DNA of 64,000 nucleotides from MGBC120314 sp051877855 (GCA_051877855.1 JBJEJH010000061.1:62001-126000); one strand, 5' to 3'. Positions 45,318 to 55,401 are shown, numbered from the stretch's first letter. Notes: generated by a model from the sequence alone, not told the origin. A program made the numbers and translations.

Positions 45318-46312
45318 TATTTTTCTCCCAATCTTCTCAACAATTTTCCACACGGCTGCTCCACACAATGATAAAGCACTACCGCCGCCACAACAGAAAG
45401 TACCGTTGCCAGCAGAAGGTATACCACTCCCGTAATGTTAAAATAATCGATAATCTCAATCACAGGAAGATGTACCAGATACAGACAGAAACTGTACCTT
45501 CCCAGCACCTTTATGACTTTTACCATCACATCATTTTGAATCTCAAGATCAATAAACAACATCATGATAATTGCCGCAAGGATTCCCCAAAGCATCCGGT
45601 TATACATATTAAGGCCAATAAATCCCGTCAGTAATAATGCTGCTATTTTCAGGAAATCCTTCTCCCGGTTCTCCTTCCGGGCGTACCATGCACAAATTCC
45701 CATTGCAAAAGTATTCAGGCTGTAAATCGGATTATCACAGGCAAGCATCGCGGGAAGGGATGCGGACAAAGCTCCAAAAAACATTTCCGCAGCCTTGGAA
45801 AACACAAATGTTGCCGGTACCATTACCACCATGAAGACTGCTGATTTATTGAAATTATTGATGTACTTCTTAAGAAACGGCGCAATGATGTAGAAAAACA
45901 TAAAGCAGCTGATTGTCCAGAGGCCCCACAGATTATTCCAGAAATTATAATCTCCCGAAGGCACCCATGTATTAAGGCAAAGAAAATAGCGAAGCCATCC
46001 CAGATGACCGTATGTATCATTTGGCATCTGTGAAAGCCCCATGTCCCATACCAGAATTCCCACCAGAAGAATAGCATAATAGGCCGGTATGATTCTGGAA
46101 ACACGCTTTACATAATATTCTTTCAAAGACTTACTGCGATTTAGTGATTCAAAAATCAAAAATCCGCTGATGACAAAAAATACGCTGACTCCGTATCCTC
46201 CGTTACTTACAATGTCACATACGGACCGCGGAAGTTCCGGCACAAAGATCAGCAAATGTATGGTAAATACCATCAAAGCGGCACATATTCGCAAAATGTC
46301 AAATATAATCAT
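45317..46312 (-). CDS. Acyltransferase-3 family membrane protein (3)
   Basis: A 331-residue protein; the ATG at 46312 follows AAAGGAGACGCC. IIFDILRICAALMVFTIHLL and FVISGFLIFESLNR are family motifs; VKRVSRIIPAYY follows, as in OafA-type O-acetyltransferases. No C-terminal SGNH domain. Confidence 0.9.
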   Translation of the reverse strand: MIIFDILRICAALMVFTIHLLIFVPELPRSVCDIVSNGGYGVSVFFVISGFLIFESLNRSKSLKEYYVKRVSRIIPAYYAILLVGILVWDMGLSQMPNDTYGHLGWLRYFLCLNTWVPSGDYNFWNNLWGLWTISCFMFFYIIAPFLKKYINNFNKSAVFMVVMVPATFVFSKAAEMFFGALSASLPAMLACDNPIYSLNTFAMGICAWYARKENREKDFLKIAALLLTGFIGLNMYNRMLWGILAAIIMMLFIDLEIQNDVMVKVIKVLGRYSFCLYLVHLPVIEIIDYFNITGVVYLLLATVLSVVAAVVLYHCVEQPCGKLLRRLGEK

Positions 46313-46349
46313 GGCGTCTCCTTTCTGTGACATGTAAGCTTTTCATAAT

Positions 46350-47399
46350 CTATAAAAATTTCTTTGGCACTTTTAGTACCTTTGTAAGAATTTCATTCAA
46401 TATCAGACAACCAAATAATCCTACCAAAAACTGAATTACAAAAAATCCTCCCCAGTCAAGGACCCGGTTCAATCCAACCTTTGCAAGCACACCTTCCATG
46501 ACTGAAATAATCGTCATATGAAAAGCCAGAATAATCAGTGTATTCTGACCCACATAGGAGAGTGAACGTCGTATAACCGTAACCTTCTGCAACACAAGAC
46601 TGGTGAAGATTACCATAACACTTCCCAATATTCCCAATGTCAGATAAACCGGCATTGATTTTCCATAATCCTGTATTGCCATATTGGCGGATCCATTCAC
46701 ATGGTGCAGCCCTGCAAATACCACAAGGCATATCAACAAAATCCACATATGCTTTTGCAGAATTTCAACAATATTGTATCGGCGCATGCATAAACCAACC
46801 AACATGAAAACGCATCCAAGAAGCGCCATTTCAAAGCTCCATGGAAGATACACCGGAAGGAATCTGCATAACAACCACGAAACCACACATAGCACGATAG
46901 ATGAAATTACAATCTTCCTGACATCAAATCGATGCTTTAATACATAATAGATAACAAAGTAGAAGACAACGGATGCCACCGCCATTGCCGTCAAAAACCA
47001 CAGTGGGCCGTTTCCAAATACAAAGCCCTCGAAATTATTTTCTGTCGGCACATTTTTATAGAAAATTGCGGAAGAATATACAAACCCCAAAAGCGCTCTA
47101 AACCCAAGATTCAAGGTAAACTCATGAGTTAATGCCAGTTTCAGAAGATATTTTGCATACAAAATCAAATTATACACAAAATATGGTATCAACAGTCTCT
47201 TCACTCTTTTTTTTACCATTTCTCCATACGAAACACTATAAGATTTTTCCATGTCATAAAGATATCCGGCCAATAAGAAAAACAGAGGGATATGAACCGA
47301 TCCGCAGAATGGGACGTACTCATATACAATGTGTCCCAGTATTACAAGAATGATTCCAAGTCCCTTTGCGATATCTACATAATCATATCTCTTTCCCAT
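46350..47399 (-). CDS. Acyltransferase-3 family membrane protein (4)
   Basis: A 349-residue protein, start ATG at 47399 after AAAGGGGAAATT. YDYVDIAKGLGIILVILGHI and HIPLFFLLAGYLYDM are the family signature. It is most like copy 1 (same DIAKG and GYLY elements), pointing to a local duplication. A 31-residue upstream extension would overlap the fucosyltransferase gene. Confidence 0.9.
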   Translation of the reverse strand: MGKRYDYVDIAKGLGIILVILGHIVYEYVPFCGSVHIPLFFLLAGYLYDMEKSYSVSYGEMVKKRVKRLLIPYFVYNLILYAKYLLKLALTHEFTLNLGFRALLGFVYSSAIFYKNVPTENNFEGFVFGNGPLWFLTAMAVASVVFYFVIYYVLKHRFDVRKIVISSIVLCVVSWLLCRFLPVYLPWSFEMALLGCVFMLVGLCMRRYNIVEILQKHMWILLICLVVFAGLHHVNGSANMAIQDYGKSMPVYLTLGILGSVMVIFTSLVLQKVTVIRRSLSYVGQNTLIILAFHMTIISVMEGVLAKVGLNRVLDWGGFFVIQFLVGLFGCLILNEILTKVLKVPKKFL

Positions 47400-47409
47400 A
47401 ATTTCCCCT

Positions 47410-48246
47410 TTATTGCTCTGCCCTGACAACATATAGCGGAATATTTCCAAACTTTGATGCCATGACGGAAAATGTACTGTTAAAACTGCCATATATTTTA
47501 CTGCCCGATGAAAGACAAAGCATTTCTACATAGGCATCCTTAATTCCCTGCTCATCATCTCTCTTTAAGGACTTATCCGAAAAGGTGAGAATTCGATCCG
47601 GGAAAACCTGTCGTAACTCTTCCTCCACACCTTTGTCATCCGACGCCAGATAAAAGTATGTGTCCGGTTCTTCTTTCAACTCTTCCTGCATTTTTGCGAT
47701 AAATAACTCTAGCGGACTGTTGGTAATGGATTCGATATGATCCGTCCTGCGGACATGAACCCCTACGATTTTCTTTCCGGCGGCAGCCTTTAAGATTGCA
47801 TTTTTTCTTTCTAAAATCTCCGGTTGCGGCGTAATAAAATCAAAAGCATGGTCTATTTCAAAAATATCCCAAAATGGATTGGTTGCCTTAATGTAGACGT
47901 CCTTCTTTTCCTCCACCAGACGTTTTATTCCATCCCTGCCCTGTTGGTTATACAAATCCATGATTTCATCACACTCAAAAAAGGCCGCTGCCGCATTTCG
48001 ATATGATTTCTTTATAAAATTGCCCCGGATCTGTCCAAAAAAGTCCTGTTTATATCCATACTCTGAAATCGAAACCACCTCTACATCCTTTGGCAGACCA
48101 AACAACTTATCCATGGATGCTCCAAGTACAGTTTCTTCCTTCCAGATCACGATTAATTTCTGATTCAGTTCCTTCGCCGCATGATAGGCACTGGCCAGCG
48201 CAATAAAACGATTGCCAAGCCCGGCGCATGGTTCAATTACAATCAT
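47410..48246 (-). CDS. Fucosyltransferase-like enzyme (GT11/GT23/O-FucT superfamily)
   Basis: A 278-residue GT-B enzyme; GLGNRFIALASAYHAAKEL is a GDP-fucose-type N-terminal loop, and VGVHVRRTDHIESI is the HxRRxD-like motif that binds the donor phosphate. The gmd and fcl genes in the same operon make GDP-fucose its likely donor. The ATG at 48246 is preferred over the ATGA-overlapping start at 48261 because GAGG lies ahead of it. Confidence 0.8.
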   Translation of the reverse strand: MIVIEPCAGLGNRFIALASAYHAAKELNQKLIVIWKEETVLGASMDKLFGLPKDVEVVSISEYGYKQDFFGQIRGNFIKKSYRNAAAAFFECDEIMDLYNQQGRDGIKRLVEEKKDVYIKATNPFWDIFEIDHAFDFITPQPEILERKNAILKAAAGKKIVGVHVRRTDHIESITNSPLELFIAKMQEELKEEPDTYFYLASDDKGVEEELRQVFPDRILTFSDKSLKRDDEQGIKDAYVEMLCLSSGSKIYGSFNSTFSVMASKFGNIPLYVVRAEQ

Positions 48247-48257
48247 CTGATTTCCTC

Positions 48258-49262
48258 TCATCTGATTGGCTGCTTTAAGATTATTCTCTTAATTCTGCCA
48301 AGTTTTCCTCTAATTATCCAGTACCAGCGAACCATAAGGGCCCCCGGTGCCGGTTTCTGATTCCTAAAGAATCCTTCCATATAAATCTTGTCACCACCGA
48401 TAAAGTGAAGACTATAGGTTGGAAGAAGACTGCCATCCTTCTTATTGACGTAACAAGGCATTCCATCCTGATATACAATTTTCTTAATGGTTGTCACCTT
48501 ACTTACCCTGCATTCCCCACGGAGATAATTTTCCTCTCCGCTGATGGGACCACTGAACACACAGCCATTCTCATCCGGAATCAGCAGATTAAGAATCTTT
48601 CCCTCCGGCTTTGTCTTCTGCCACAGATAGAACAGCGTCATCTCACAGATACCGCCGGGAATTCTGTATTTTTGATGCGCATCCCATTTCGGACGAAGCA
48701 CATCCTCCATATGATTTTCAAAGATATCGGTACAATAATCCAGAAAATCCGTTAACGCACTTAACTTAAAGTAAGAAAGCCCTACATTAGCCGCCCAACG
48801 GAATTCATTCGGGATCTTTAACGCCTCCATGTCCTGAGCCTTCGGAATCTCCATCGCTGCATCGCAGGTGAGAAATGGCTTATATTCCGCAAAGTTAATG
48901 TAAACTAAAATATCACTGTCTAATACAATACATTCATCATAGGAATTTTGCTTAAGATATTCCTCAAAAAGGAAGAATCGCTTGTAAATCGCCAGTGACC
49001 AGGTATCCGGATAGGAGGACCAGTTCTTAAATACCCTGCAGAACTTCTCCAGCCGTTCATTCTTAAATTCATTCACATGATGCCATTCCCTGCACCATTC
49101 CCGGTTAGCCTCATCCCCGATGAGAACCACCTTTTCATTATATTTACATGCCTGATCAATGCAAAATCTAAGATATGCCTGATTTTTCCTGCCACCGGTC
49201 TGTGGTTTGGCATTGGATTCATGATGAATCAACACCGGCAATACTCTCTTTGTGTCTGCCAT
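48258..49262 (-). CDS. Putative glycosyltransferase with DSD motif
   Basis: A 334-residue protein, ATG at 49262 (GGAGCAGGAATTC before it). ECIVLDSDILVYINFAEYKP has the DXD-type nucleotide-sugar motif, and the middle (AANVGLSYFKLSALTDFLDY) is seen in GT8/capsular transferase relatives. It is one of a pair (with the next gene upstream) acting early in glycan assembly. The family is not certain. Confidence 0.7.
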   Translation of the reverse strand: MADTKRVLPVLIHHESNAKPQTGGRKNQAYLRFCIDQACKYNEKVVLIGDEANREWCREWHHVNEFKNERLEKFCRVFKNWSSYPDTWSLAIYKRFFLFEEYLKQNSYDECIVLDSDILVYINFAEYKPFLTCDAAMEIPKAQDMEALKIPNEFRWAANVGLSYFKLSALTDFLDYCTDIFENHMEDVLRPKWDAHQKYRIPGGICEMTLFYLWQKTKPEGKILNLLIPDENGCVFSGPISGEENYLRGECRVSKVTTIKKIVYQDGMPCYVNKKDGSLLPTYSLHFIGGDKIYMEGFFRNQKPAPGALMVRWYWIIRGKLGRIKRIILKQPIR

Positions 49263-49300
49263 GAATTCCTGCTCCTTGCTCTTACTTTCAAAACACATTG

Positions 49301-50248
49301 TTATTTCCAGTAGGTTCCACCCTCTACAGCACTGTGATTCTTCGGTGTCTCACAGTCCAGAGGATAATTCCAGTACTCGTTATACATTTCCACAATCTTC
49401 GGCTCATGATCATCCCAGCGCTTGCCCTTAATTCCAAAAAAGAGCTGCAGAGCGCCACCTACATGGATTGCCTGTTTCCCCATCTTCTTACAATGGGCCG
49501 CCAAAGGAAATCCATAGGCGCCACAACCGATTAACGCAATATCATAATCAATCTTATCGATTTCATCACACATATACTGTAGTGCATCAAACCATGTTGC
49601 AAAGCGCTCATCCTTCTGTCCCCCGGAGGTCTGAACCGCTTTTAAGGTCTTAAATTCACATTCCGGAAGGGTATCGGGATTGTCAAAAAGCTTCTCCCTG
49701 TTCTTTAACTGGCTTTTAATGGATTCTTCAAAAGGATGAACAATCAATACCTTTTTCCCCTTAAGCGCCCTGGTCCACGGTTCACCGGCATACCACGGTT
49801 CAAGGCAGGCCAGCCAGCAGGTACCTTTCATCTGCTTTGCATATTTTTCTAAAAAATACTCTTCTGCGCACTGATACCACACCCCCAGAATATCCAATTG
49901 CTCACAGCCATCCTTCATTACTTCATTGAACCTGCTCAGAAGCTTCTTATCCTGCGGAAAGAATCCGGCACAGGTACACAGCTGCTCCGTCACTTTATCT
50001 TCTTTACTGGTCCAGTTAAACTCTGCCGTTCTCATTGCAAACAATTCCACGCTGCCAAAACGTGCTGCCATAAACGGCTCTCCGCTTGTTATACGTTCCA
50101 CAAAGAAATCCGACGCTGCTTCTATATCAAAGTACTTCTTTCCCGCATAGGTGGGACGATCAAAATTGTTACTGATATCCTTCGGGTAGAACTTGTCCCG
50201 ATAACGGAATCTTAAGTTGTAATATAATCCCTGAAATTTTTTTATCAT
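49301..50248 (-). CDS. GT-D fold glycosyltransferase-like protein
   Basis: A 315-residue protein. AARFGSVELFAMRT near residue 60, then VLIVHPFEESIKSQL, IALIGCGAYGFPLAAHC and HVGGALQLFFGIKGKRW are the pattern of GT-D domain proteins found in surface polysaccharide loci. First gene of the long minus-strand run; GGAGGCAGA precedes its ATG. Upstream (50249-50375) the sequence is A+T-rich, with TATACT and TACAAT candidates for -10 but no good -35. Confidence 0.75.
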   Translation of the reverse strand: MIKKFQGLYYNLRFRYRDKFYPKDISNNFDRPTYAGKKYFDIEAASDFFVERITSGEPFMAARFGSVELFAMRTAEFNWTSKEDKVTEQLCTCAGFFPQDKKLLSRFNEVMKDGCEQLDILGVWYQCAEEYFLEKYAKQMKGTCWLACLEPWYAGEPWTRALKGKKVLIVHPFEESIKSQLKNREKLFDNPDTLPECEFKTLKAVQTSGGQKDERFATWFDALQYMCDEIDKIDYDIALIGCGAYGFPLAAHCKKMGKQAIHVGGALQLFFGIKGKRWDDHEPKIVEMYNEYWNYPLDCETPKNHSAVEGGTYWK

Positions 50249-50375
50249 TCTGCCTCCGAATATGTGCGCAAAATAGAAAAATATGCACACGAATTCTATT
50301 GTAGCATTTTATTCATTATAGGTTATAGTATAGCATAGGTTGGAAAATAGTAAAAGAAGAATTAGATACATTCCC

Positions 50376-51848
50376 TTATCGAAGCCGCCAAAGAGAATAA
50401 TATTCATTCTCTGCAATCAATACATATCTGTCCGTCAGAATATCATCTATTATAACATTCTCATCCCCCTCCCCCAACAGCATAATCCATTTCACATCTC
50501 CATCGGCATATGTGGCATGAATCTTTTCTTTCAAATCCTCACTCCTGCTTCCCTGCCAGTCCTGCAAAACAAAATATTTATAACCTGGTTTTGCATCAAG
50601 TACCAGATACAATTCCGGTGGACAATTATATGCCACAAAAGAATCCCTCTCTTCAATTGGAATTTGTTCATACAATCCAAAATAATACTGCACCCAATAT
50701 AAATCATCATTACATATCGCATTCAAAAAAAGCGGTACAACTTGCTTCCATCCAAAAACACATCCTTGTAAAAAAGATAAAAGAACAAAAAAGTAAAAAA
50801 ATTTCTGTTTTATTTCTGTTCTATCTGCAAATAACCGGTGAAGTTCCATCAATGTAATACTAAAATACGGCAGTGCAATGATTCCATAATGTGGGTATCC
50901 ATTTCCCATGACAAAAATACAGATTGAACTAAATGAAACCAATATCCAAAGCATTCCCGCCCTTTTTCGTCCATGGCTAAAGATCAGCATCATTACTCCG
51001 GTAACCAACAGTCCATATGCGTACCAGAAATTCTTTATCATGGTAATATCAATCAGCGAACCAATTCCTGCCTTGTCTGCAGAATTTACACCATATTGAA
51101 TATTATAGGTAATTGTCCCATACCACATTTCTCCAAAAGCATCATGAACAAAAAAATAAAGAAAAAACGGTATTGCCAATATTAAAACACCTAAAATAAA
51201 ACCTGCCGCATTATAAAGAATATTCTTCCATTTCTTATTCTTTATCAGTGTAAATAAAACAAATACAACTCCAACACATATTCCCACGGCATTAGTAACT
51301 CTTGATAAAAGACAAAAAGCAAATGTTACGCCATATACTATTGCTCCATGCCAATCATGTTCTACCTTTCCATCTGCCTGATTACTCCATGTAAAAAGAT
51401 AATAAAACGATAGAAACAAAAACGGTAAGGCATATTCTTCCGATAAATTTCCCCCTTCAAAATTTGTAATCAGACAAAAAATTGTCAATACAGTAACCAT
51501 TACAGATGTTTTCCAGTTAAGCTCCTGCATAAACAGCTTTAACGCAACCACCGCCGTAGCCATCAAAAAAATTTCCTGTAAAATGAAAATCCCAAGTCTT
51601 GAATCATGAATCATGCATCCAACAGCATTGATAAAAAACAATGCAGGGCCTTTATGATCAAACAGCCCTGCATACGGAAGCATTCCTTCGCTCCAATATT
51701 TCCCTATTATCCGGAATATGGCGGAATCACCGCCTACACCATGATACAAGGGTGAAGTCGTATAGGAACAAATAAGAAGAAAAAATACAGAAATAAAAAA
51801 CAATATTACTACAGTAATTATTTTAACCCAAAACCCGTTTTTACTCAT
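50376..51848 (-). CDS. GT-C type membrane glycosyltransferase-like protein (1)
   Basis: A 490-residue polytopic protein with roughly twelve helices. GVGGDSAIFRIIGKYW, in the first outer loop, resembles the Asp-containing loop of GT39/GT-C enzymes, followed by YAGLFDHKGPALFFINA. The soluble C-terminal part is small. Such enzymes move a sugar from a polyprenyl phosphate donor to a glycan outside the cell; the donor here may come from the GT2 at 54241-54927. The region is A+T-rich. Confidence 0.75.
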   Translation of the reverse strand: MSKNGFWVKIITVVILFFISVFFLLICSYTTSPLYHGVGGDSAIFRIIGKYWSEGMLPYAGLFDHKGPALFFINAVGCMIHDSRLGIFILQEIFLMATAVVALKLFMQELNWKTSVMVTVLTIFCLITNFEGGNLSEEYALPFLFLSFYYLFTWSNQADGKVEHDWHGAIVYGVTFAFCLLSRVTNAVGICVGVVFVLFTLIKNKKWKNILYNAAGFILGVLILAIPFFLYFFVHDAFGEMWYGTITYNIQYGVNSADKAGIGSLIDITMIKNFWYAYGLLVTGVMMLIFSHGRKRAGMLWILVSFSSICIFVMGNGYPHYGIIALPYFSITLMELHRLFADRTEIKQKFFYFFVLLSFLQGCVFGWKQVVPLFLNAICNDDLYWVQYYFGLYEQIPIEERDSFVAYNCPPELYLVLDAKPGYKYFVLQDWQGSRSEDLKEKIHATYADGDVKWIMLLGEGDENVIIDDILTDRYVLIAENEYYSLWRLR

Positions 51849-51860
51849 TTACGAAATCAC

Positions 51861-53477
51861 CTATTCCTCTCCAATATACTTATATATCTGAAAATTACCA
51901 TTATCAAATGCCGGCACATATTCCATCGGATGCTCCGTAACATACTCACGTAAATGATAAAAATTATCCTTAATAAAGAAGAATACATAATCTGCCTTGT
52001 CCAAATCGCGAACATCATCATAAGTGTTATAGCTGTACCGATGTGCATTCAGCCATAATGCCCTCGGTTTAAAAAACAGTACGATATCATCTTCATCTGT
52101 CTGCTCCATAATCCATTCGTAAGCCTCCAGTGCTTCCGGTGCATATGCAGAATCAATTTGCGGCTGGGTGTGAATTTTCCATATCATTCGCAAACTAAAA
52201 ACCATCATAAAACCACAAACACAGACTGCACAATACCGTAGTATATTTAAAACCAGCTTCCCATCTGCTTTTTTCTTGCAAATGATAAGTTTCTTAACCA
52301 GCCATTCTGCCCCATAAAACGCATACATAAGGAAAAACGGATACAAATAAAATAAATACCTTATACTTGACACAAACGGTGTCAGGTACAACATTGCCAT
52401 GGTTCCAAGCACAAATATCTCTGAAATAATTTCCTGATGAAATTTTGTGGCCATACCGATAAAAATAAGTATGAGTAACACAAAACCACAAATTACTGCC
52501 AGATTATTTCCCACATCAAAAAAATCCCTTAAAATCGTCAGATAATACCTCATATTGGAAAATACATAATCTGACGGTGCGTATTGTATAAATGACACAT
52601 AATCATTTCCCGCCTGCGGCAGCAGCACAGAAACGATTCCGTTTCCAAGGAAAAAGATAGCATATGGTAAAGAATGTGCCAGAAGATTTATATTTTTTAA
52701 ATTGGTTTGTTGTATCTGCTTCTTTATAAATGTCACATGGCCTGATAAAAGCAGAATCACCTGAATACATGCCAGTGTAAGAAGCAATACAATTCCGGGG
52801 CTTCTAAGCTGGTATGCTGCAAAAGTACAGCAGCCAAAAATACTACTCCATAAGTATTGATTTTTTCCATCACTTTTCATTAATTCGTATAAGGAATGAA
52901 CCGCAATCATGGTAAACATGGCACAAGGAATGTCTGTCAATATACTTGTTCCGGCTTCCATATAATGCTTACAGGCAACAAAAAATAATATTGCAATACA
53001 GGTATCTTTTGTATCAAATCTTTGGGCCAGAAATCGGTACACTGCGTATACAAATATTGTTAAAAAGATTGCCCCCATACTTCGGAATACAATTAAATGG
53101 AATCCGAAAATCCGGTACAATACCGCTAATATAACCGGCAGCCCCCAGGAACAGATAACCGGATAGGTCCCTGCAATGGAATTTTCCTGAATAAACTGCA
53201 TCAGCTCTACATGTTGTTCCAATGTCCCGTCCGACAGTGCAATCGCCTGAGCCAGATATGCACTAAAATCATCTCCCCAGTCGTGTCCGTCATAAATGTA
53301 TGCCAGTGCTAAAAAAAAGGTTATGACAACAACGAGCACCTCTATTTTACGGGAATTTTCATTTATAATGTTCCCTGCTTTTTCTATCTTTTCATTTATT
53401 GTTTTTCGACTGAATATCAGAATACTTCCCGTTAATAGGATAAAAAGCTCAATTACAAAAACGATTTTTTGTTCCAT
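51861..53477 (-). CDS. GT-C type membrane glycosyltransferase-like protein (2)
   Basis: A 538-residue polytopic protein; ATG at 53477, preceded by GGAGAATACAA. DGHDWGDDFSAYLAQAIAL gives an acidic first outer loop (GDDF), as in GT39/PMT-like enzymes, and the C-terminal outer domain has ALEAYEWIMEQTDEDDIVLF. Pairs with the gene 12 nt downstream. Acceptor unknown. Confidence 0.78.
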   Translation of the reverse strand: MEQKIVFVIELFILLTGSILIFSRKTINEKIEKAGNIINENSRKIEVLVVVITFFLALAYIYDGHDWGDDFSAYLAQAIALSDGTLEQHVELMQFIQENSIAGTYPVICSWGLPVILAVLYRIFGFHLIVFRSMGAIFLTIFVYAVYRFLAQRFDTKDTCIAILFFVACKHYMEAGTSILTDIPCAMFTMIAVHSLYELMKSDGKNQYLWSSIFGCCTFAAYQLRSPGIVLLLTLACIQVILLLSGHVTFIKKQIQQTNLKNINLLAHSLPYAIFFLGNGIVSVLLPQAGNDYVSFIQYAPSDYVFSNMRYYLTILRDFFDVGNNLAVICGFVLLILIFIGMATKFHQEIISEIFVLGTMAMLYLTPFVSSIRYLFYLYPFFLMYAFYGAEWLVKKLIICKKKADGKLVLNILRYCAVCVCGFMMVFSLRMIWKIHTQPQIDSAYAPEALEAYEWIMEQTDEDDIVLFFKPRALWLNAHRYSYNTYDDVRDLDKADYVFFFIKDNFYHLREYVTEHPMEYVPAFDNGNFQIYKYIGEE

Positions 53478-53490
53478 TTGTATTCTCCGT

Positions 53491-53847
53491 CTATTTTTTT
53501 CCAATGTTCATAATGATAATTCCGATACTGATAATTACTGCCCCCAGAATCATGTTAGCGGTCACTTTTTCCTTCAGTATCAGAAAGGATATTATCACAA
53601 TTAGAATATTTACAATTCCACCAAGAATAGGAATGATAATCCCCAAGTCAAACTTACTTACCACTCCCAGATAAAGGCAGAAGCTTATTCCGTAACACAA
53701 AATTCCAAGAATCGTATATTTTGAAACAGACATGCCAATTACAGGTATGCAGATACCTTCCGGAATGGTGCGGTTGCTACCGATTTTGATTAATGTCAAT
53801 CCGCTTACCGAAAAAAGAACATAAACCACACATAACAGATATCTCAT
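53491..53847 (-). CDS. Small DMT/EamA-like four-helix protein (ArnE-like)
   Basis: A 118-residue protein with four membrane helices, LGIIIPILGGIVNILIVIIS being a DMT-type core. In the ArnE/ArnF system such small dimeric proteins flip a polyprenyl-linked sugar. Start overlaps the DUF2304 stop by four bases (ATGA). Confidence 0.82.
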   Translation of the reverse strand: MRYLLCVVYVLFSVSGLTLIKIGSNRTIPEGICIPVIGMSVSKYTILGILCYGISFCLYLGVVSKFDLGIIIPILGGIVNILIVIISFLILKEKVTANMILGAVIISIGIIIMNIGKK

Positions 53848-54236
53848 CTTTTGATTTTCTCCTTATCATTTTGCAGGGATTCTTTCTCTTTTCTTTCTTC
53901 TTTATCCCTCCGATTCTGCATAATTGCAATCTCCTCTATGACAACCGAAAGCTTATATTCAATCTGGGACCCCTTTAGTGAAAGAAAAAATACTTTTATA
54001 ATCAGCAGAAAAATGATTACAAGAAAAATGAAGTTGGCAGCAGATTCAATACCTATCCAGTCTGAAACCGCCATACCTATTTCCGGGAAGAAGCTTAGTA
54101 TGAGAATAAGGGCCGAAAAAAATAACCAATACAGTGCACCTTCTATTTTCATTTGTGATTTTCTGATCTTATGAAGAACATACTGGCTGGTAAACACACA
54201 AACCACAATCAGAAGTATTCTTAAGTAAATTGACAT
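53844..54236 (-). CDS. DUF2304 domain membrane protein
   Basis: A 130-residue protein with three helices and a charged C-terminal coiled coil (RRDKEERKEKESLQNDKEKI). The residues IEGALYWLFFSALILILSFF are characteristic of DUF2304, usually encoded next to a dolichol-phosphate-sugar-like GT2. It likely anchors or activates that enzyme. Confidence 0.85.
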   Translation of the reverse strand: MSIYLRILLIVVCVFTSQYVLHKIRKSQMKIEGALYWLFFSALILILSFFPEIGMAVSDWIGIESAANFIFLVIIFLLIIKVFFLSLKGSQIEYKLSVVIEEIAIMQNRRDKEERKEKESLQNDKEKIKR

Positions 54237-54240
54237 TCTT

Positions 54241-54927
54241 TCACCTCTTTCGGAAACTTTGTATAAAAATAATCGAACAGCACATCTGAATCATGTATTT
54301 CATGGAACGCATTACATTAAGATAACTGTCCCCGGCAATTCTTTCATCCATCTGCACCTGCACTTCTTTTACTGAAATTCCCGATTTTATCAGATAGGAT
54401 ATGGTATCCGGTTCCGGTCCGAAATTAATATTCTCTGCAAATTCTTTCAAAACCTTTTTCCCAAACATTCTCATTCCGGAAGTGGGATCTTTTAACATAA
54501 AACCCGTTGATAATTTTATAATAAATGTAAGAATACTACTCCCCAGCATACGAAATGATAACGGTTTCTTCTCATTTATGAACCTTGAACCAATGGCAAT
54601 GTCCACATGATTTCTTTCGATTTCCTCCATTAGTGTCTTAATGTATTCCGGCCGGTGCTGCCCATCTCCATCAAACTGTACCGCCGCATCATAGCCTTCC
54701 TTAACGGCATAGCGCATACCTGCCTGTACGGCATCCGAAAGCCCCATGTTTACCGGGAGGTCAAGAAGGTTATATCCTTTTTCCCTGCAGATTGATGCTG
54801 TATTATCCCTGGAACCGTCATTTACCACCACATAATCATATTGTGGATAATTTTCAATCAAATTGTCCACTACTCTCTCTATATTCAGTTCTTCATTATA
54901 TGCCGGAATAATAATTAATATTTTCAC
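54241..54927 (-). CDS. GT2 dolichol/polyprenyl-phosphate sugar synthase-like
   Basis: A 228-residue soluble GT2. ILIIIPAYNEELNIERVVD, VVNDGSRDNT and VQFDGDGQHRPEYIK are the DPM1/Dpm-like signature. It starts on a GTG with AAGG upstream; the only ATG nearby is out of frame. Followed by DUF2304, DMT and two GT-C genes, so it makes the lipid-linked monosaccharide for that set. Confidence 0.9.
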   Translation of the reverse strand: MKILIIIPAYNEELNIERVVDNLIENYPQYDYVVVNDGSRDNTASICREKGYNLLDLPVNMGLSDAVQAGMRYAVKEGYDAAVQFDGDGQHRPEYIKTLMEEIERNHVDIAIGSRFINEKKPLSFRMLGSSILTFIIKLSTGFMLKDPTSGMRMFGKKVLKEFAENINFGPEPDTISYLIKSGISVKEVQVQMDERIAGDSYLNVMRSMKYMIQMCCSIIFIQSFRKR

Positions 54928-55080
54928 TTCATCGCCTTCTATTGAATTTGTTTATATGAATACTTTTTATGCATATAGGTAATTCTAACACAAAACACTA
55001 AATATTACAATTAGATAATAAAAGTACTTATACAGACAACATCAGAGATATCTACACAGACACGAAGGGGGAGTAATTCT

Positions 55081-55401
55081 TTGCAGCAGGAAATCGATTA
55101 TGCAAAGCTCGGGGAAAAAATTAAAGACCTGCGTCAATCCATGGGATTAACGCAGGACAATCTTGCAGAAATGGTCAGTTGTAACACTTCACACATCAGT
55201 AATATTGAAAATAACCATACAAAAGTATCGCTCAATGTACTTCTTGCAATCGCAAATGCCTTAAATACAAGCATAGACTACCTTTTGTCCAATCAATATG
55301 AAAATTGTTCATTAGCACTGGATAATGAAATTTTACGTGCTATTTCTAATTTCAGTATTGAAGAAAAAGAGCGGATTTTGCGTATAATCCACGCCTTATA
55401 G
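55081..55401 (+). CDS. XRE family transcription regulator
   Basis: A 106-residue regulator with an N-terminal HTH: LGEKIKDLRQSMGLTQDNL, then MVSCNTSHISNIEN. It starts on TTG after GGGGGAG at good spacing, which explains why no ATG is found. The C-terminal half is short and may sense or dimerise. The only clear regulator gene within the polysaccharide locus; 173 nt precede the next gene. Confidence 0.9.
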   Translation: MQQEIDYAKLGEKIKDLRQSMGLTQDNLAEMVSCNTSHISNIENNHTKVSLNVLLAIANALNTSIDYLLSNQYENCSLALDNEILRAISNFSIEEKERILRIIHAL

